Assembly (NCBI GenBank): GCA_911728455.2
Contig: OU452225.1
Location: 20,742,495 to 20,806,494 of the forward strand
Source: Marthasterias glacialis
Lineage: Eukaryota > Echinodermata > Asteroidea > Forcipulatida > Asteriidae
DNA: 64,000 nt
Direction of reading: 5' to 3'
In this document: piece by piece, positions 32,250 to 43,345 of the stretch
How the letters are laid out: each line of letters opens with the position of its first letter
Numbering within the stretch: position 1 is the first letter of the stretch
Program-made: the position numbers and the translations under genes
Notes under the pieces: model-generated
Database searches by the model: none
What the model saw: the letters and a program-made list of their open reading frames with translations, nothing else
Told to the model about the DNA's origin: nothing

Positions 32250-32528
32250 GTAAGATATTTGTCAATCTTCACTGGTTTTTTCTTTTCTGTATTTTTTCTT
32301 CTTTCTATACCTTGTTGGTGTTTCCGAAACTAAACTTATCAAGTTCAGGCTTTGGCTCTTTGACATTTACAAACCTTGAGATTTTTTAGCTTTTGAAGCC
32401 TATGCTGGAGCCGGTCCATAGTTTTGAAAAATTAATTTTGTTTCAAATTTGATAAGAATGCCTTCCAAAGTATACTGTTCTTCACAAATTGTTTTGCACG
32501 TGGTGTATTTACTCTCATGCTTGCTAAT

Positions 32529-32679
32529 GGGTAACTTTGGGACAATAAGTGGCAGCAGACTTACCAGGTAAATCATCTTTGTTTATGTAGTTCTGAGCAC
32601 AAGCACATTTTCGAGAACAATGAATATACATATACCTAGTAAGTCTGCTGCCACCTAGTGTCTTGAAAAGTCTCCCATT
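32529..32679. mobile_element. Short MITE M2 with CTCF-like motif
   Basis: Same family as 31370-31480. Left end GGGTAACTTTGGGACAATAA then GTGGCAGCAGACTTACCAGG; right end AAGTCTGCTGCCACCTAGTG then TCTTGAAAAGTCTCCCA. The left motif is mutated, the right one is kept. Confidence 0.75.
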
Positions 32680-32955
32680 GGAAGAGACAAAAGTATTTAA
32701 AGTTTTTTGGGGGGTCAAATTTTTGAGACTTTAGCGAAAGTACTCTTATTCCTCCATGAAAGTGGTTTTAACTTACAGGTGAAATTTCAGGTGTGGTGCA
32801 TAGCGTAATTTTATTTCTGATATCATTTTGTGCCATTGTGAAATTTTGTGTACAATTTGTTTTAGTAATATTCATGAATTTTCTTTTGATTATTTGATTT
32901 ATTTTTGTTCTTGTCTTGATTTTGGTTCTTGTGTTGATGTTGTGTTATGTTATAG

Positions 32956-33027
32956 GGTGAGAGAGGTTGAACAGGACTGGAGGGTCTCAAAGGAGACAGA
33001 GGTGATGATGGGTTGGAGAGTGAAAAG
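32956..33027 (+). pseudogene. Collagen exon c7 (72 bp) with in-frame TGA
   Basis: G-E-R-G, TGA at 32968-32970 in an X position, then T-G-L-E-G-L-K-G-D-R-G-D-D-G-L-E, then S (AGT for GGT) and E-K. Splice sites intact (TTATAG, GTAAAT). Second in-frame TGA in the collagen region. Confidence 0.85.
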
Positions 33028-33877
33028 GTAAATAACAAACTGATATCTGGGGACAACTATTGAATTATTTTTATGCTCTTCACCAAAGACACCATTATGG
33101 CATTATGAACACCAAAGAAGAACAAATCTGTGAAGAATTCTTGAATGAGTAAGATAAAAGACCAATCAGTAGAGGCACTTTTTGTTTGGCTAAATGTTGT
33201 CTACATTAATGGAAAAGACTGCTTGATAAATGACTAATGCAAAGAAAACTGCTGTGAGTTGAATAAAAAAGCCACGAAAAAGACATCATCACCATCATCC
33301 CATTTACCCTTCCAACCTCAGTATCGTTACATTGGATAAATTGGGATAAAATTGCCCTTTTATCTCATTTTCTTGAGCATTGCTTTAATTCTCTCCATCA
33401 TTGCCTCCTTTAAGCAATACTAGAGAAGAATCTCTAGCATTGCTTAAAGGCAGGGGATACTTTTTGATAATTACTCCAAAAAGAAATTACCATAGAAGCT
33501 TACTTGGTAAGGAGCAACGGAGAGCTGTTGATTGTATAAAACATTATGAGAAATGACTCGCTTTGAAGTAACTTAGTTTTTGAGAAAGAGGTAATTTCTT
33601 GCTAAAATATTTGAATCTGAGAAAGGCTTCATGCATAAAACCTTTTTCACGTAATGAAAAACATGCAGTTTCAGCATTTTCATATACTTCTGCATGGAAA
33701 TAACCACTCCAGATTAGCCAGTATCTCAAGAACGCTAATATCTTTTGAAACAAAATTTTCAGAGGTTAGTTTTATGGTATATATATCTACAATTATAGGA
33801 TTGAAACAAATGTATGGTTCCAAATACCAAAGGTATACCCTGCCTTTAATTATTCTCCTCCTTTATCTTTCTGACAG
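33028..33877 (+). other. Intron, nothing recognised
   Basis: No element boundary or exon seen. Confidence 0.5.
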
Positions 33878-33964
33878 GGTGAACAAGGATGGAGAGGCAA
33901 GCGAGGATTCAAGGGATCCTTGGGGGATCCTGGACCGCCGGGCCTGGATGCTCCAGTCCCCATG
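33878..33964 (+). CDS. Collagen exon c8 (87 bp), end of triple helix
   Basis: Eight clean triplets from G-E-Q-G-W-R to G-P-P-G-L-D, then A-P-V-P-M leaving the Gly-X-Y register. Donor ATG|GTGAGT in phase 0. Basic stretch W-R-G-K-R-G-F-K may be a heparin-binding or cleavage-prone patch (inference). Confidence 0.92.
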
Positions 33965-36200
33965 GTGAGTGGGCCAGGCGTTTCCGCACTGCAGTGTTGC
34001 CTCAGGACCAGATGAAGTGGGGTTCAACAGTGACAGTTGTGAGGTTCTAAACAAAACAAAATCCAGAAATTAAAGTCGTGCACATTGCGTGTGAACTAGA
34101 CACTGGTTGAGGACAATCTCTATGAGAAACTTCTAACTCACTTGACATTCAGACGCCATATTGTCAGCCAATCCTGTTTGGCTGTGGCTATTGTTGGATT
34201 ACTGCATAAGCCATAGCCATAGCTGAAGTCACTTATTCACTAAGCTGGTGATGAGAGATCGGCTTGTGAAATGAGGCCATTACTAAACCCTTGGCTGTAA
34301 CCATTGGGTGCAATGGTAATGTTGCAGCAATCTTTGTTAAGTTCCCTATCTACAACCACAATTTCAAATACTGATTTTCATAAAAAAATACAGGTGCCTG
34401 ACTATTTTACCTTCCAGCCTCAATTTGGTTACATTGAATTGAATTGAAATAAAATCCTTGGCTGGCAATATGGCGGATCCGTTCCGTGACTTCATGAAAA
34501 AACACTCTATCAAATCTGTTGTACTAACTGTCATTGTTGAGCCTTCATCCTCTGTTCTTGTTGTAAGTACTACTGTCAGTCTGGTAACTGCCTCATTTAG
34601 TCTGGTGATGGGATAGAATTCATACATTCTAATAAACCTTGTGCATTTGATGTCATTTGAGTAGGGCGCCCTCATGTAAAGGTCAAAAGGAGGTTGCTTA
34701 ATGGCCCATCCTGTGCGCTGCGTGTATAGATGTGTGTTTTCCATTGCTTCGTCATTGTTTCACCTCCAAGATGGCGGCAGAATGACATAAATGCATAAGG
34801 TCCATTAAGAGAGCTTACGGGGGGGGGGGGGGGGGGGGCTGTCATGTTGCATGTTTATAAACAGATTGGTGCATTGACTTCTGAAACATTGACCCAGCCT
34901 GAAAACTCTCTAAGAAATATAAACTGGGCACAATTATTTCACCCAGTTCAAAGCTAAAAATTGTGCCTAGGTCATTTTGGCACCAAGTATCCAGGACACA
35001 AGTAGGTCAAAGGTTAGAGCTAACTGCACTGGATTGTTCAGTGAAGGCCCAATGAGACATCAATCACCATTAAATCAACTGATCTATTGTACAAACCATC
35101 TTTTAGGACCACTGCGCCCCAAAGGGGAACAGATTTAAAAGTAGTTTTGAAATCTCACTTGGTGTAAGGTTTGCTGATATGTCAGTCATTGTGAAAGTTA
35201 TTACACTTTCAAGTGTTTAAGTTTGACATTTTTGTCAAACCAGGTAAAAATGCAAAACATAACAAGACGTTTACTTCAAATGACTTATGAACACACTATA
35301 TCTTTCCTTTTTTGCTAGGTGGATATTAAATCTTGAGAGGTTTGTGTTAAGAGAATGCGAAGATCTCTTAGTGAGTTGTGATGTCCATGGAACACTGTCT
35401 CTGTTCACAATCACCACTACTCTTGAGAAATAAATCTATGATGATTTCAAAAACTTCCCTCGATTCTTGTCTTTGGATTGCCTAAAATTACTCTCACTTC
35501 AATCTTTCTTATTCTCATGCATGAGCCCATATTGAAATCTCTTCTATTACGATATTAGATATTACGATATTACAATATCTTTTCATTTCTACCCATAGAT
35601 AGGGGCCCAATTTCATTATTTTGCTTACCACAGAATTCTTCGCTTACAGTCACCCTTCTCTGCTAGGGTTAGCGCAAACTTTTTGCGTTTGCTGTATGAG
35701 CGAAAAATGCATGCGCACAAGCAAAAAATCTGAGCTAGTTTGTTAAACACCTTAATGTTAAGGATTTTTCTCTGCCATCAGTGCAAACTTTTCGCTATAT
35801 AACCATGTAATAGACGTTATGCACATGATGTCATTTGTTAAGGATTTTACTGCCGCCATCAGGGCAGACTTTTCGCTGTATAACCATGAAATAGACGTTA
35901 TGCACATGACGTCATTGGTGCAGAGGTCAAAAGAAGGTTGCTCATTGGTCAGTCCTCTGCGCCGTGCGTACATAGATGTGCTTTTCTATTGTTTCATCAT
36001 CGTTTAATCTCTAAGATGATGGTGTGATGACGTCAATGAATAAGGTCTATTGGGCCACGTCCATTCCTTGACTTAGCTGTTTCTATTAAGGGGTGGGGAG
36101 ACACTGGTCTTGGCCTCCGAGCTAAATTAAAAAATGTTTCCTTCTTGAAAAAATCTACATATTTTCCACTTTCCTAAAATTTCTTGTTTTTATTTTATAG
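33965..36200 (+). other. Intron with repeats and a poly-G tract
   Basis: Contains a diverged two-copy repeat (about 34590-34810 and 35755-36060) sharing AGGTCAAAAG-AGGTTGCT and ATAGATGTG. A 65-70 bp internal tandem lies at 35775-35900 (AACCATG-AATAGACGTTATGCACATGA). A run of more than 20 G follows 34819. A half-copy of the GGGCCCAATTTCA MITE lies at 35603. Confidence 0.6.
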
Positions 36201-36248
36201 GGTTCCAATGGGTTACGACTGCCAGAATGCTGCTTTTACCAACCATAG
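36201..36248 (+). CDS. Collagen gene terminal coding exon
   Basis: Acceptor TTTTATAG. G-S-N-G-L-R-L-P-E-C-C-F-Y-Q-P then TAG (36246-36248). The two adjacent Cys right after the last Gly-led triplet could link chains at the C-terminus. There is no fibrillar NC1 domain, so this is a short-tailed, non-fibrillar collagen or a collagen tail of a larger protein. Confidence 0.88.
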   Translation, partial: GSNGLRLPECCFYQP

Positions 36249-37947
36249 TAGGTAAAGAAATCACTTGACGGACCAACAACTGGACTATTTCTTAGGGTAA
36301 AGTCACCTAGCATACTTTATTGTTGTTTGAAAGATCACGACGTAACAAGAAATGTCCCACAGACATCATTTTAGTACTATACCAGATGGATTTGCATATA
36401 TAGCAGATATATAAAAAAAAAATTAAAAAACTACAAAAATTTTAAAACCATTACAAAAAATACTTATGATGAAAAGTTTATATATTTTTTTTGTATTCTA
36501 TTTGGAGAGAGAGGTGTCCTGGATGTAGGACAGGGGGAGAAGTCCAACATTTTTAGGGTTGAAGGCTAAAAGGCAGGGAAATCATTTTTATCTTCTCTCA
36601 TACATACCTCATTTTTGTCTGAGCCAAACTCTTTGAAAATTATCAGTTAGGACAGAGTTATCGTAAAGGTCATGCTTGTTTGACTAGATGGTGGAATGGT
36701 GTACAGAACTTAACCTGATATTGGTTGAATTGAAATCTGCGATAAATTCATTATATTGAAATAAACAAGAGAAGCATAAAAAGAAGCAAGTTGCATACAA
36801 TGCTCCAAATAACTCTACTGTTGAATGACAAACAAATGAAATTACTGAAAAATAACTATTAGAACAGGATTTGCACCTTGGTCCTTCTGGCTGTTGTTCA
36901 GGTGTTCTACCTGTTAGTTAAGCACTACATTCAAGGTACTTCTTTTTTAATCAAAACTTGGTTCAGGTAGATTGATGTGAAATTCTCAAACCTACCATCG
37001 CCATTGTCACTCCTGGTTTTGTAAAGTGTACCACGGCCGTTGTAACTCTTACCTTTAAAAAAAACTGAGCCTAAAGACAACTTGTTTGTTGTTTTGAAAC
37101 AAAGTTTTAATCACCTTGCTATGTTTTCTGTTACCATAACTATGATTGTGTTAATGGGAATTACTCAAGTTTTCAGATACAGTTTGAGATGGTATCCTAG
37201 TGGTTTCTATACCTACTTTGTGTAAATGTAAAATAAGTATCATTATTTTTGTAATAATTTTTTTATATTTATTTGTAGAAATTAAGCTGGAGAGGTTGAC
37301 TGGTTTTAGTGTCTCATGTTTGTCTGGAATATGTTGTAGCTTTTTTGTTGTACTAGAAATATGGTGTAAATAAATAGTACAACAGAGAACTATAGGCCTA
37401 TGATACCAATTTCAATTTTACTGTTGGCTGAAATTTGCTCACGAATATTCATAGAGGCAAGGGATGATTTGATTGGATATTGCTTTTTAATGAATATCGG
37501 TAAAGAGGTTTTGACAGTTGATGTATGGAGCTACAAAACTGAATACAAAATAAATACCATCAAGTATCTGTAAAATGCAAAACCCACATTTATAAATAAA
37601 TCTTTTTAATAGACGATAATAACAAAGCTGTAAATATGTATGGACATGAATTTGTACGAAGTATTCGTTTTCATAAAAAAAGAAGAAAACTTCTGAAATT
37701 TGTTTCCAATCATGATTTTTTTTTCTGTAGTCAGCCGTTCGTTATATAAATAGTAGATAGAGCATGAGGCTGTAAACGTATTTATTATTGTAGAGCTTTA
37801 CTGGAAACTGTTGGCATAGGAAACAAGTGTTTTTTTAATGTGTTTCGCTGAAACTTTCTTTCATGACTGAAATTTAAAGGAAAGATAAATTTTTCTTCTA
37901 GTAAGGTTTGCGGTGACACCATGTAATAATCTCTTTTGAGTTGGGGT
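36249..37947 (+). other. Probable 3' UTR and flanking DNA
   Basis: AT-rich sequence after the TAG. Candidate poly(A) signals AATAAA at about 37370 and 37549. No further coding exon seen. Confidence 0.45.
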
Positions 37948-37963
37948 GGTTCTGAAAAGAACC
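37948..37963 (-). promoter_or_regulatory. Orphan histone-type 3' stem-loop
   Basis: Minus strand GGTTCTTTTCAGAACC matches the metazoan replication-dependent histone stem-loop (GG-Y-Y-Y-T, 4-nt TTTC loop, A-R-R-R-CC). It is followed on that strand by ACCCC and a purine-rich CTCAAAAGAGATT resembling the U7-binding histone downstream element. No histone coding sequence lies upstream on that strand. Confidence 0.65.
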
Positions 37964-37998
37964 GATTGCAACTGAGTTGCAATCGGTTCTTTTCAGAA
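37950..37998. repeat. Perfect 24-bp palindrome
   Basis: Two exact 24-bp arms (37950-37973 and 37975-37998) around a single G. The left arm includes most of the histone-type stem-loop, so the palindrome looks like an inverted duplication of that stem-loop's 5' part. Confidence 0.9.
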
Positions 37999-37999
37999 G

Positions 38000-39619
38000 A
38001 CAATGGGCTTTGTATTGACATGTACATATGTATAGATAATGGTGTATTACTTACATATACGCCTTTGGTATCATGCATATTGCATTGGCCATTTTGCATG
38101 TAGTAACGAGTTGAAAAATACGAAATTGATGTTCTATTTGAATTAAGATGAATGCCAACTCTGCACATAACCAGAACATAAATTTTTTTTTATTTGATTA
38201 TTATTATTTTATTTTTATATTTATTTATTTTTTTTTTTTGGGGGGGAGGTGGGCCTCCTTGTTACCCCTCAATCACTTTAACAAATAATGTGTTAAATCT
38301 TCACCAGTTGCATCTGCCTTGAAGCTTTTCTTTCTATTAAATGGTTGACAGTTGGTATCGACAACTCGTTTTTATATTTTTGTTTATTGATTGATTTATT
38401 TTTTAGGCCGGGGGGGGGGGGAGGGGGGAGTGGATGAAGTCAGACTCGTTTTTACTTCATAACAAGTTACTTTGTACCAGTATTTATTTTGTAGGTCTTC
38501 AATGAAGGTTTATGTTTTCTTGAAATGACCCTGGGTTTCTGAGTTAAGTTTGTTATAATTTGTTCTAATTTTTTTCTGATGTTCAGACTTGTGTAAAGCT
38601 GTAAGGTTATGCAAATTATATATACATATTTATAAGGTGCTCATGAATAATGTATTTGCTGAATGTTTTTATCTTGCCTGTGAGTTGAATACCTCTTGGG
38701 CAGAGTCAATGTGTACATGAATAAATATTATTGATGACTTATCATCAATATTAATGTGTAACTTTGTGTCACATTATTAGTATTTACTTTTGAGTCAGTA
38801 TAGTTTACATTTTAATGCACCACACGTGATCAATATCAACGAATGAGAAGTGTTGACTCATGAAAACAATATCAATAATTGTAAAAGGCAAAAAAGCGCT
38901 TCCCCATCGGTAGTTAAAAGTAGGGGCACTCTAATTGTTGCAAATTGAGTATAATGGTTACAAAAACATTGTGGTAAATGCGTTCAGCACCCCCCCCCCC
39001 CCCCCCGTCCTACTCCTAGTTTTGCATCCCTGCAGAGTCCTCTTTTGTTTTTTCCTTTGTCCCTGTACTTAAATATTCCTCATGGAGTATCCCTCTCTTT
39101 AGAATTTCCCTCTAGAGACGAGTGTTTCTTGCTTTTCCTTTTGTCTCAAGTCTCCATAATTTAGCAAACATGTTGCCCCCCCCCCCCCCCCCGCCACACA
39201 CAAGCACACACAAACTGCCTAAATTAACCCCCATTGTTGGCTTGGGCAACCCTTCACGAAGTTACATTTCGAGGTAGGGAGAATTTAAAGGTTGTGTTAA
39301 TTTTTACAACATACAAATTACGTTTAATTACTAAGTTCTTCTAACCTTCGGCAATCAGAACAGACTTGCATGATCCATTCTTTTATGGAGAAATTCATTA
39401 AGGAGTACGAATCTCGAAGCTCATTCTTCCATTATACCCATCTTTCCAAAGTTTTCAAAACACTCAGAAAACTCATTCAAAATACTTATTTATAACAGAA
39501 AAGACAATAATTTTTTAAACACAATTTTCTAATTTCATTTTGCATTGTGCACAAGAAATGTTTCACCTGACAAAAGTGTGGCATTCATTTCGTGCCTTAT
39601 TACCATATGGGGAGCTTTG
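38000..39619. other. Stretch with homopolymer tracts, no genes
   Basis: Poly-T/poly-G near 38226-38255, G-rich 38409-38428, C runs at 38988-39006 and 39177-39192. Potential G-quadruplex on one strand at each. Nothing else seen. Confidence 0.6.
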
Positions 39620-39743
39620 ATATGCAAATTATTCCGCAGGGCGTTCCAAGATGGCCGACCTCAGAAGATTCCACGTTTTCGCTCCCGGTTTTCTACATTT
39701 TTTAGCCAATTTGGTTGACGAAACTCCTGCAAAGTGATAAAGG
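39620..39743 (+). promoter_or_regulatory. Candidate promoter and first exon
   Basis: Within 125 bp: an octamer ATGCAAAT (39632), then CCAAGATGGCCGACC, a YY1-type CAAGATGGC element common at TATA-less start sites. A strong donor AAAG|GTGAGT follows at 39742/39743. This is the usual shape of a housekeeping first exon. No downstream exon was recognised before the CRE/ETS repeats, so the gene is unknown. Confidence 0.4.
39651..39737 (+). CDS. Short ORF starting in the YY1-like motif
   Basis: ATG in the CAAGATGGC element, 28 codons (MADLRRFHVF...) ending TGA five bases before the donor. It may be an upstream ORF in a 5' UTR exon rather than a protein. Confidence 0.25.
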   Translation: MADLRRFHVFAPGFLHFLANLVDETPAK

Positions 39744-40845
39744 TGAGTTGAATATCACTTATAGCATCCCTAGAATACTTCCTGTAGTGAATATGAGATT
39801 TTGAAACGGTCAAATATAGCGAAATTTGAGGCTAACTATCGTCATGACTGTTTAGCGTAGCGGCGAATTTGAAATACATGTGGCGTGATAATGTAGCCTC
39901 CCATGACAAAATTGTTTGTGGAACAGAAAGCCATGCTGAAATAATTAATTAGGTTGAATTTTGACACGGGCTGTGTATGTATTGGGGGATTGCTATGCGA
40001 GTAGGAATAGGGACTAGGCAGAGACCTTGAAGGGATAACATTTTTTATTTTTTTAGGCAGAAAAAAAACATTCCAAAATGTGTTTTTTTTTGTTCAAACT
40101 GTCTTCATAATTTTAGGATATGACAACTGGATATGTTTTTGTTTTTGGGAGGGGTCCGGTGAACATAGGCATATGGGGATGCTTTGGTTAAATGCTGATG
40201 CTGAGGTTTTCTGCCGAGAGAGGGTGGTGCTGAGAAGAAAAAAAATTCTGTTAGGTTTAGTTAAAAAAACTACTGAACTAGATACATACATGTATATTTT
40301 CAAGTTTCACACAATGAAGAAGATGCAGTGTAAATTATGGAGTTTAAAGCCATTATGGAATGTCCTAGAAGAGTGAGGAAATCTTGTTATTTTACAAGGA
40401 GTCATTCACAATGATATTCCAAGAAAAACATTCATCTGCTCTAGAATGCAGAGGTATTGGGTTTGAATCCAGCCTGAGCAGTGTGCATGTAGATTGTATT
40501 CTGCAGGGCTTGTAATGCACTGAGAGTATTAGGATTTAAAAAATTTTGGCAAAAGTATTTGACTTGAAAAACGGTACACTAGGTTGAATACATTAGAATC
40601 ACAAACAGTCGAGCAAAGGAGAGAAAAGCCAAAATACACATTCTGAGAAGCGTTACGGCCATAACACTTCTCAGATTCAAATTTTGGGGGATAAAAAGTG
40701 ATGTATTTTTCCTGACTGCAGTACTTCAAAGTGAAACGTTTCTCAAAATGCATTTTACTATCCAAAGCTGCTGTACTTCTTACCAAGTGAGTTATTATTG
40801 CCATAAATTTTCAGTCATTACCAAACATATACAGACCCTTTAACC

Positions 40846-40863
40846 TGCCGCTAGAGGGCGCTC
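40846..40863 (+). promoter_or_regulatory. CTCF-like motif
   Basis: TGCCGCTAGAGGGCGCTC fits the conserved bilaterian CTCF core (CC-x-C-YAG-R-K-GGC). Single site at the left edge of the CRE/ETS repeat block. Confidence 0.4.
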
Positions 40864-42304
40864 TTGAATTTCATGACGTCAAAAGTCCTAGTTTTCAAAG
40901 CCGACCCTTGATGGGTTTTAACACCGTTGAAAACAACTTCAAAAAAGTTGCCACTTTCAAATTACAAGGTACTTATGGTTTCAACCGGAAGTGATGGTCA
41001 CGTGAGGTCACGCACACATCAGAAATGAAGACCTATAGTAGCAAAATATAATCTGCAAAAACAGCCACCAAAAGTCTCCCGTTGATTTTCAAAGATTTAC
41101 AAAATTAATGCTTAAAAATCTTGAAATTTAACCTAATGACGTCACAACGTTCTCAGCATCTACAAGTTATAGTCTAACTACATGTAATGCTTCAACAAAT
41201 GAATTACCTCATGTGTTACAATCATTCTACAAGACCAATCTTCATAGTCAACATAATACAATGCGTGGAATCCCGCTAGCATATCCAGCCAGTGTTGAAA
41301 TTTGATATGTTCATATTGCATTGTATCTACTGCTGTTTGGTGGCATCAGCAGCTTAAGTGATAAAACGGCTGTTGTTTGTACAAGCCATGTGTTGCAGAT
41401 CATAGACACATGAGGAAAGTTGGCGCAATGCCAACTGCAGTACGTTTGTACATGACTACAAAGAAAAAGCCTTTAGTAACAAAAAAAAAATTAACTCTGA
41501 GAAGACTTAAATGCAATTCTCCAAATGGAGCGGCAGTATCTTTCCAATCCACAAATCAATTTCGTCATGTGTAACGATCATTCTACGACCTATCAAATTA
41601 CGTCAAATTCTGACTTGTAGTTTTTGAGATATTCGTAACATTCGTAACTTTAACATCCGGTTTCGACCGGAAGATGACCTCAGATAAGGGGTCCTCCTAT
41701 TGTTCTATTATTCCCTTTTCTGAAGAATTCCTCTGTGGGGTAGCACTAGAACAAAGAAAACCTTGTGGGGTAGCATTGTTCCATTGTGTAAAGTGCCCCG
41801 TAAGTTGGTGAGTGTAAGGGCACACACACACACAAAATTGTTAAGCTGTTACCGTACTGTCTGATGGTGAACAAATTATTGTCATAGCTGCTGTCGTTTT
41901 CAAAACGTAGGCTTTCACAATATATTAACCGCTAAAACTTGTCGAAAATAACTCGTAAAGTACAGTTTTTTTGACTACTTTTATAGTTTGCACCGATGTT
42001 GCATATGTAAACCCTAATAATACTGCAAAGTTACGTGACAATCGAAAGTACGGTTTATGAGATATTGTTTTTTAAATTTAGAAACTTCAACTTCCGGTTG
42101 CGACCGGAAATTGACCTCGGGCAAGGTGACGTACACAAACAAAAATTTTAAGCTGTTGTTTAACTATATGATTGTGAAAAAACTATTGCCGTATCTTTTT
42201 GCATTTTCATTATGGAGGGTTTTCAAAACAAGCAATTTTAGAATTTTAAACTACTGTACCTTTAAACCTGATGACGTCATCATGATGTAACACCTAAAAA
42301 CAAA
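40864..42304. repeat. CRE/ETS repeat block, second locus
   Basis: Same ingredients as 9811-15521: ATGACGTCA at about 40874 and 41138, TGATGACGTCATCATGATG near 42270, and CCGGAAGT-type palindromes near 40985, 41657 and 42091 followed by TGACCTC. It abuts the Penelope pol fragment at about 42305. Confidence 0.6.
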
Positions 42305-42309
42305 CAAAA

Positions 42310-43345
42310 ACAATAGCTGTTTGGGCAATAGCCCTAATATTCTGGTCTTTTTTGAAAGCAACAAATGGAGGATTTGGAGAAATCCTCTGGAGTGTTTCGT
42401 TGCGTTGTATTAGTGGCCAGTGTTGATTGATTGCACAGGTCAAGTCACCATGATTGATACAAGGATTGTATGTTGTCGTAAAGACACGCGGAGTTTTGTT
42501 TTCCTTTTTTTTCCTGTCTATGAATCAGATTTGATCATTCTTTGAAAGATACTTTATCAGTGATTTTGTTTATTTCTGATAGACCGTAGCCTCTTGGCTT
42601 TAGTCCTTCAGAAAAAAGTATTAACCTTGATTGAGAAATCATCTTCATTATTTGTGTTTCAGGCATAGCAAAGGGGTTTCTCCGTATATGAATACTTTGA
42701 ACACATGTGGGGGGTGTGATGATGTTCTGTGTAGGTATTGGTAGGTTTCCTTGGCTTTGGTGTAGACTTTTGTGTCCAGGGCACAAGTTTCTCGGAACCT
42801 TTTCCCTTTAAAAATGGTTAGGTCAAGGTAGTTGATCGAACTAACAGATGCCTCAAAAGTAAATTTGAGGGTAGGGTGCATTTGATTCATAGTGTTGATT
42901 AGATCCTTGAAATTTTCAAGGGTACTGTTATAGATGACAAGAATGTCGTCTCTATAGCGCCACCAAGTTAGAATATGATCAGCTTGTTGAAGGATTTGTT
43001 TTTCCAGATCGTGTAGTGTGATATCACAAATTTCTGGACTCGCAGTTGAGCCCCTGGCACATCCACTTTTTTTTAAGTAATAGTTGTCACAGAAATGGAA
43101 GCAGTTTCTTCCCAGAATCAGTTCCAAGAGTTTACGGATGTAGTCCGAGGGTGGTTTTGTGATAGGGTATGAGTGGAGGTTATGGTTGAGGGCATTGCAT
43201 ATGCTGTTTTTCGCCTCGTTTTGGCGGACGTTTGTGTACATCGAAACAACATCTATACTAGTTATCAGTACATTTGGTGAGAATTATGAAATTTCCAATT
43301 TTCGCAATAAGTCTGTGGTATCACGTACATATGTGGGTTGTGCGG
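42310..43345 (-). pseudogene. PLE reverse transcriptase core
   Basis: Minus strand. M-Y-T-N-V-R-Q-N-E-A, then G-S-T-A-S-P-E-I-C-D-I-T-L-H, then the catalytic W-W-R-Y-R-D-D-I-L-V-I-Y (the R-D-D form is characteristic of Penelope RT), N-Y-L-D-L-T-I-F-K-G-K, and the tail Y-L-H-R-T-S-S-H-P-P-H-V-F. After 42648 the frame is lost, but the PLE C-terminal phrases T-Y-N-P-C-I-N-H and Q-R-I-F-P-N-P-P can still be read in shifting frames to about 42360. Confidence 0.88.

Larger units (their letters stand above)
31756..32306. repeat. Tandem duplication of about 275 bp carrying a collagen exon
   Basis: 31756-32030 and 32031-32306 are almost identical, including a tRNA-like GGTTCGATTCCCACAACC segment, the intron, and the 27-bp collagen exon with its splice sites. 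The few differences (a 2-bp indel, scattered substitutions) mark it as recent. Confidence 0.92.

Noticed and set aside
34819-34838. Poly-G and poly-C tracts as regulatory G-quadruplexes
   Set aside because: Long homopolymers (also 38988 and 39177) are common slippage products here; nothing near them suggests a function.
37785-38168. Histone gene on the minus strand upstream of the stem-loop
   Set aside because: The only open frame there shows no histone fold residues and overlaps the palindrome; no histone coding was found within about 500 bp.
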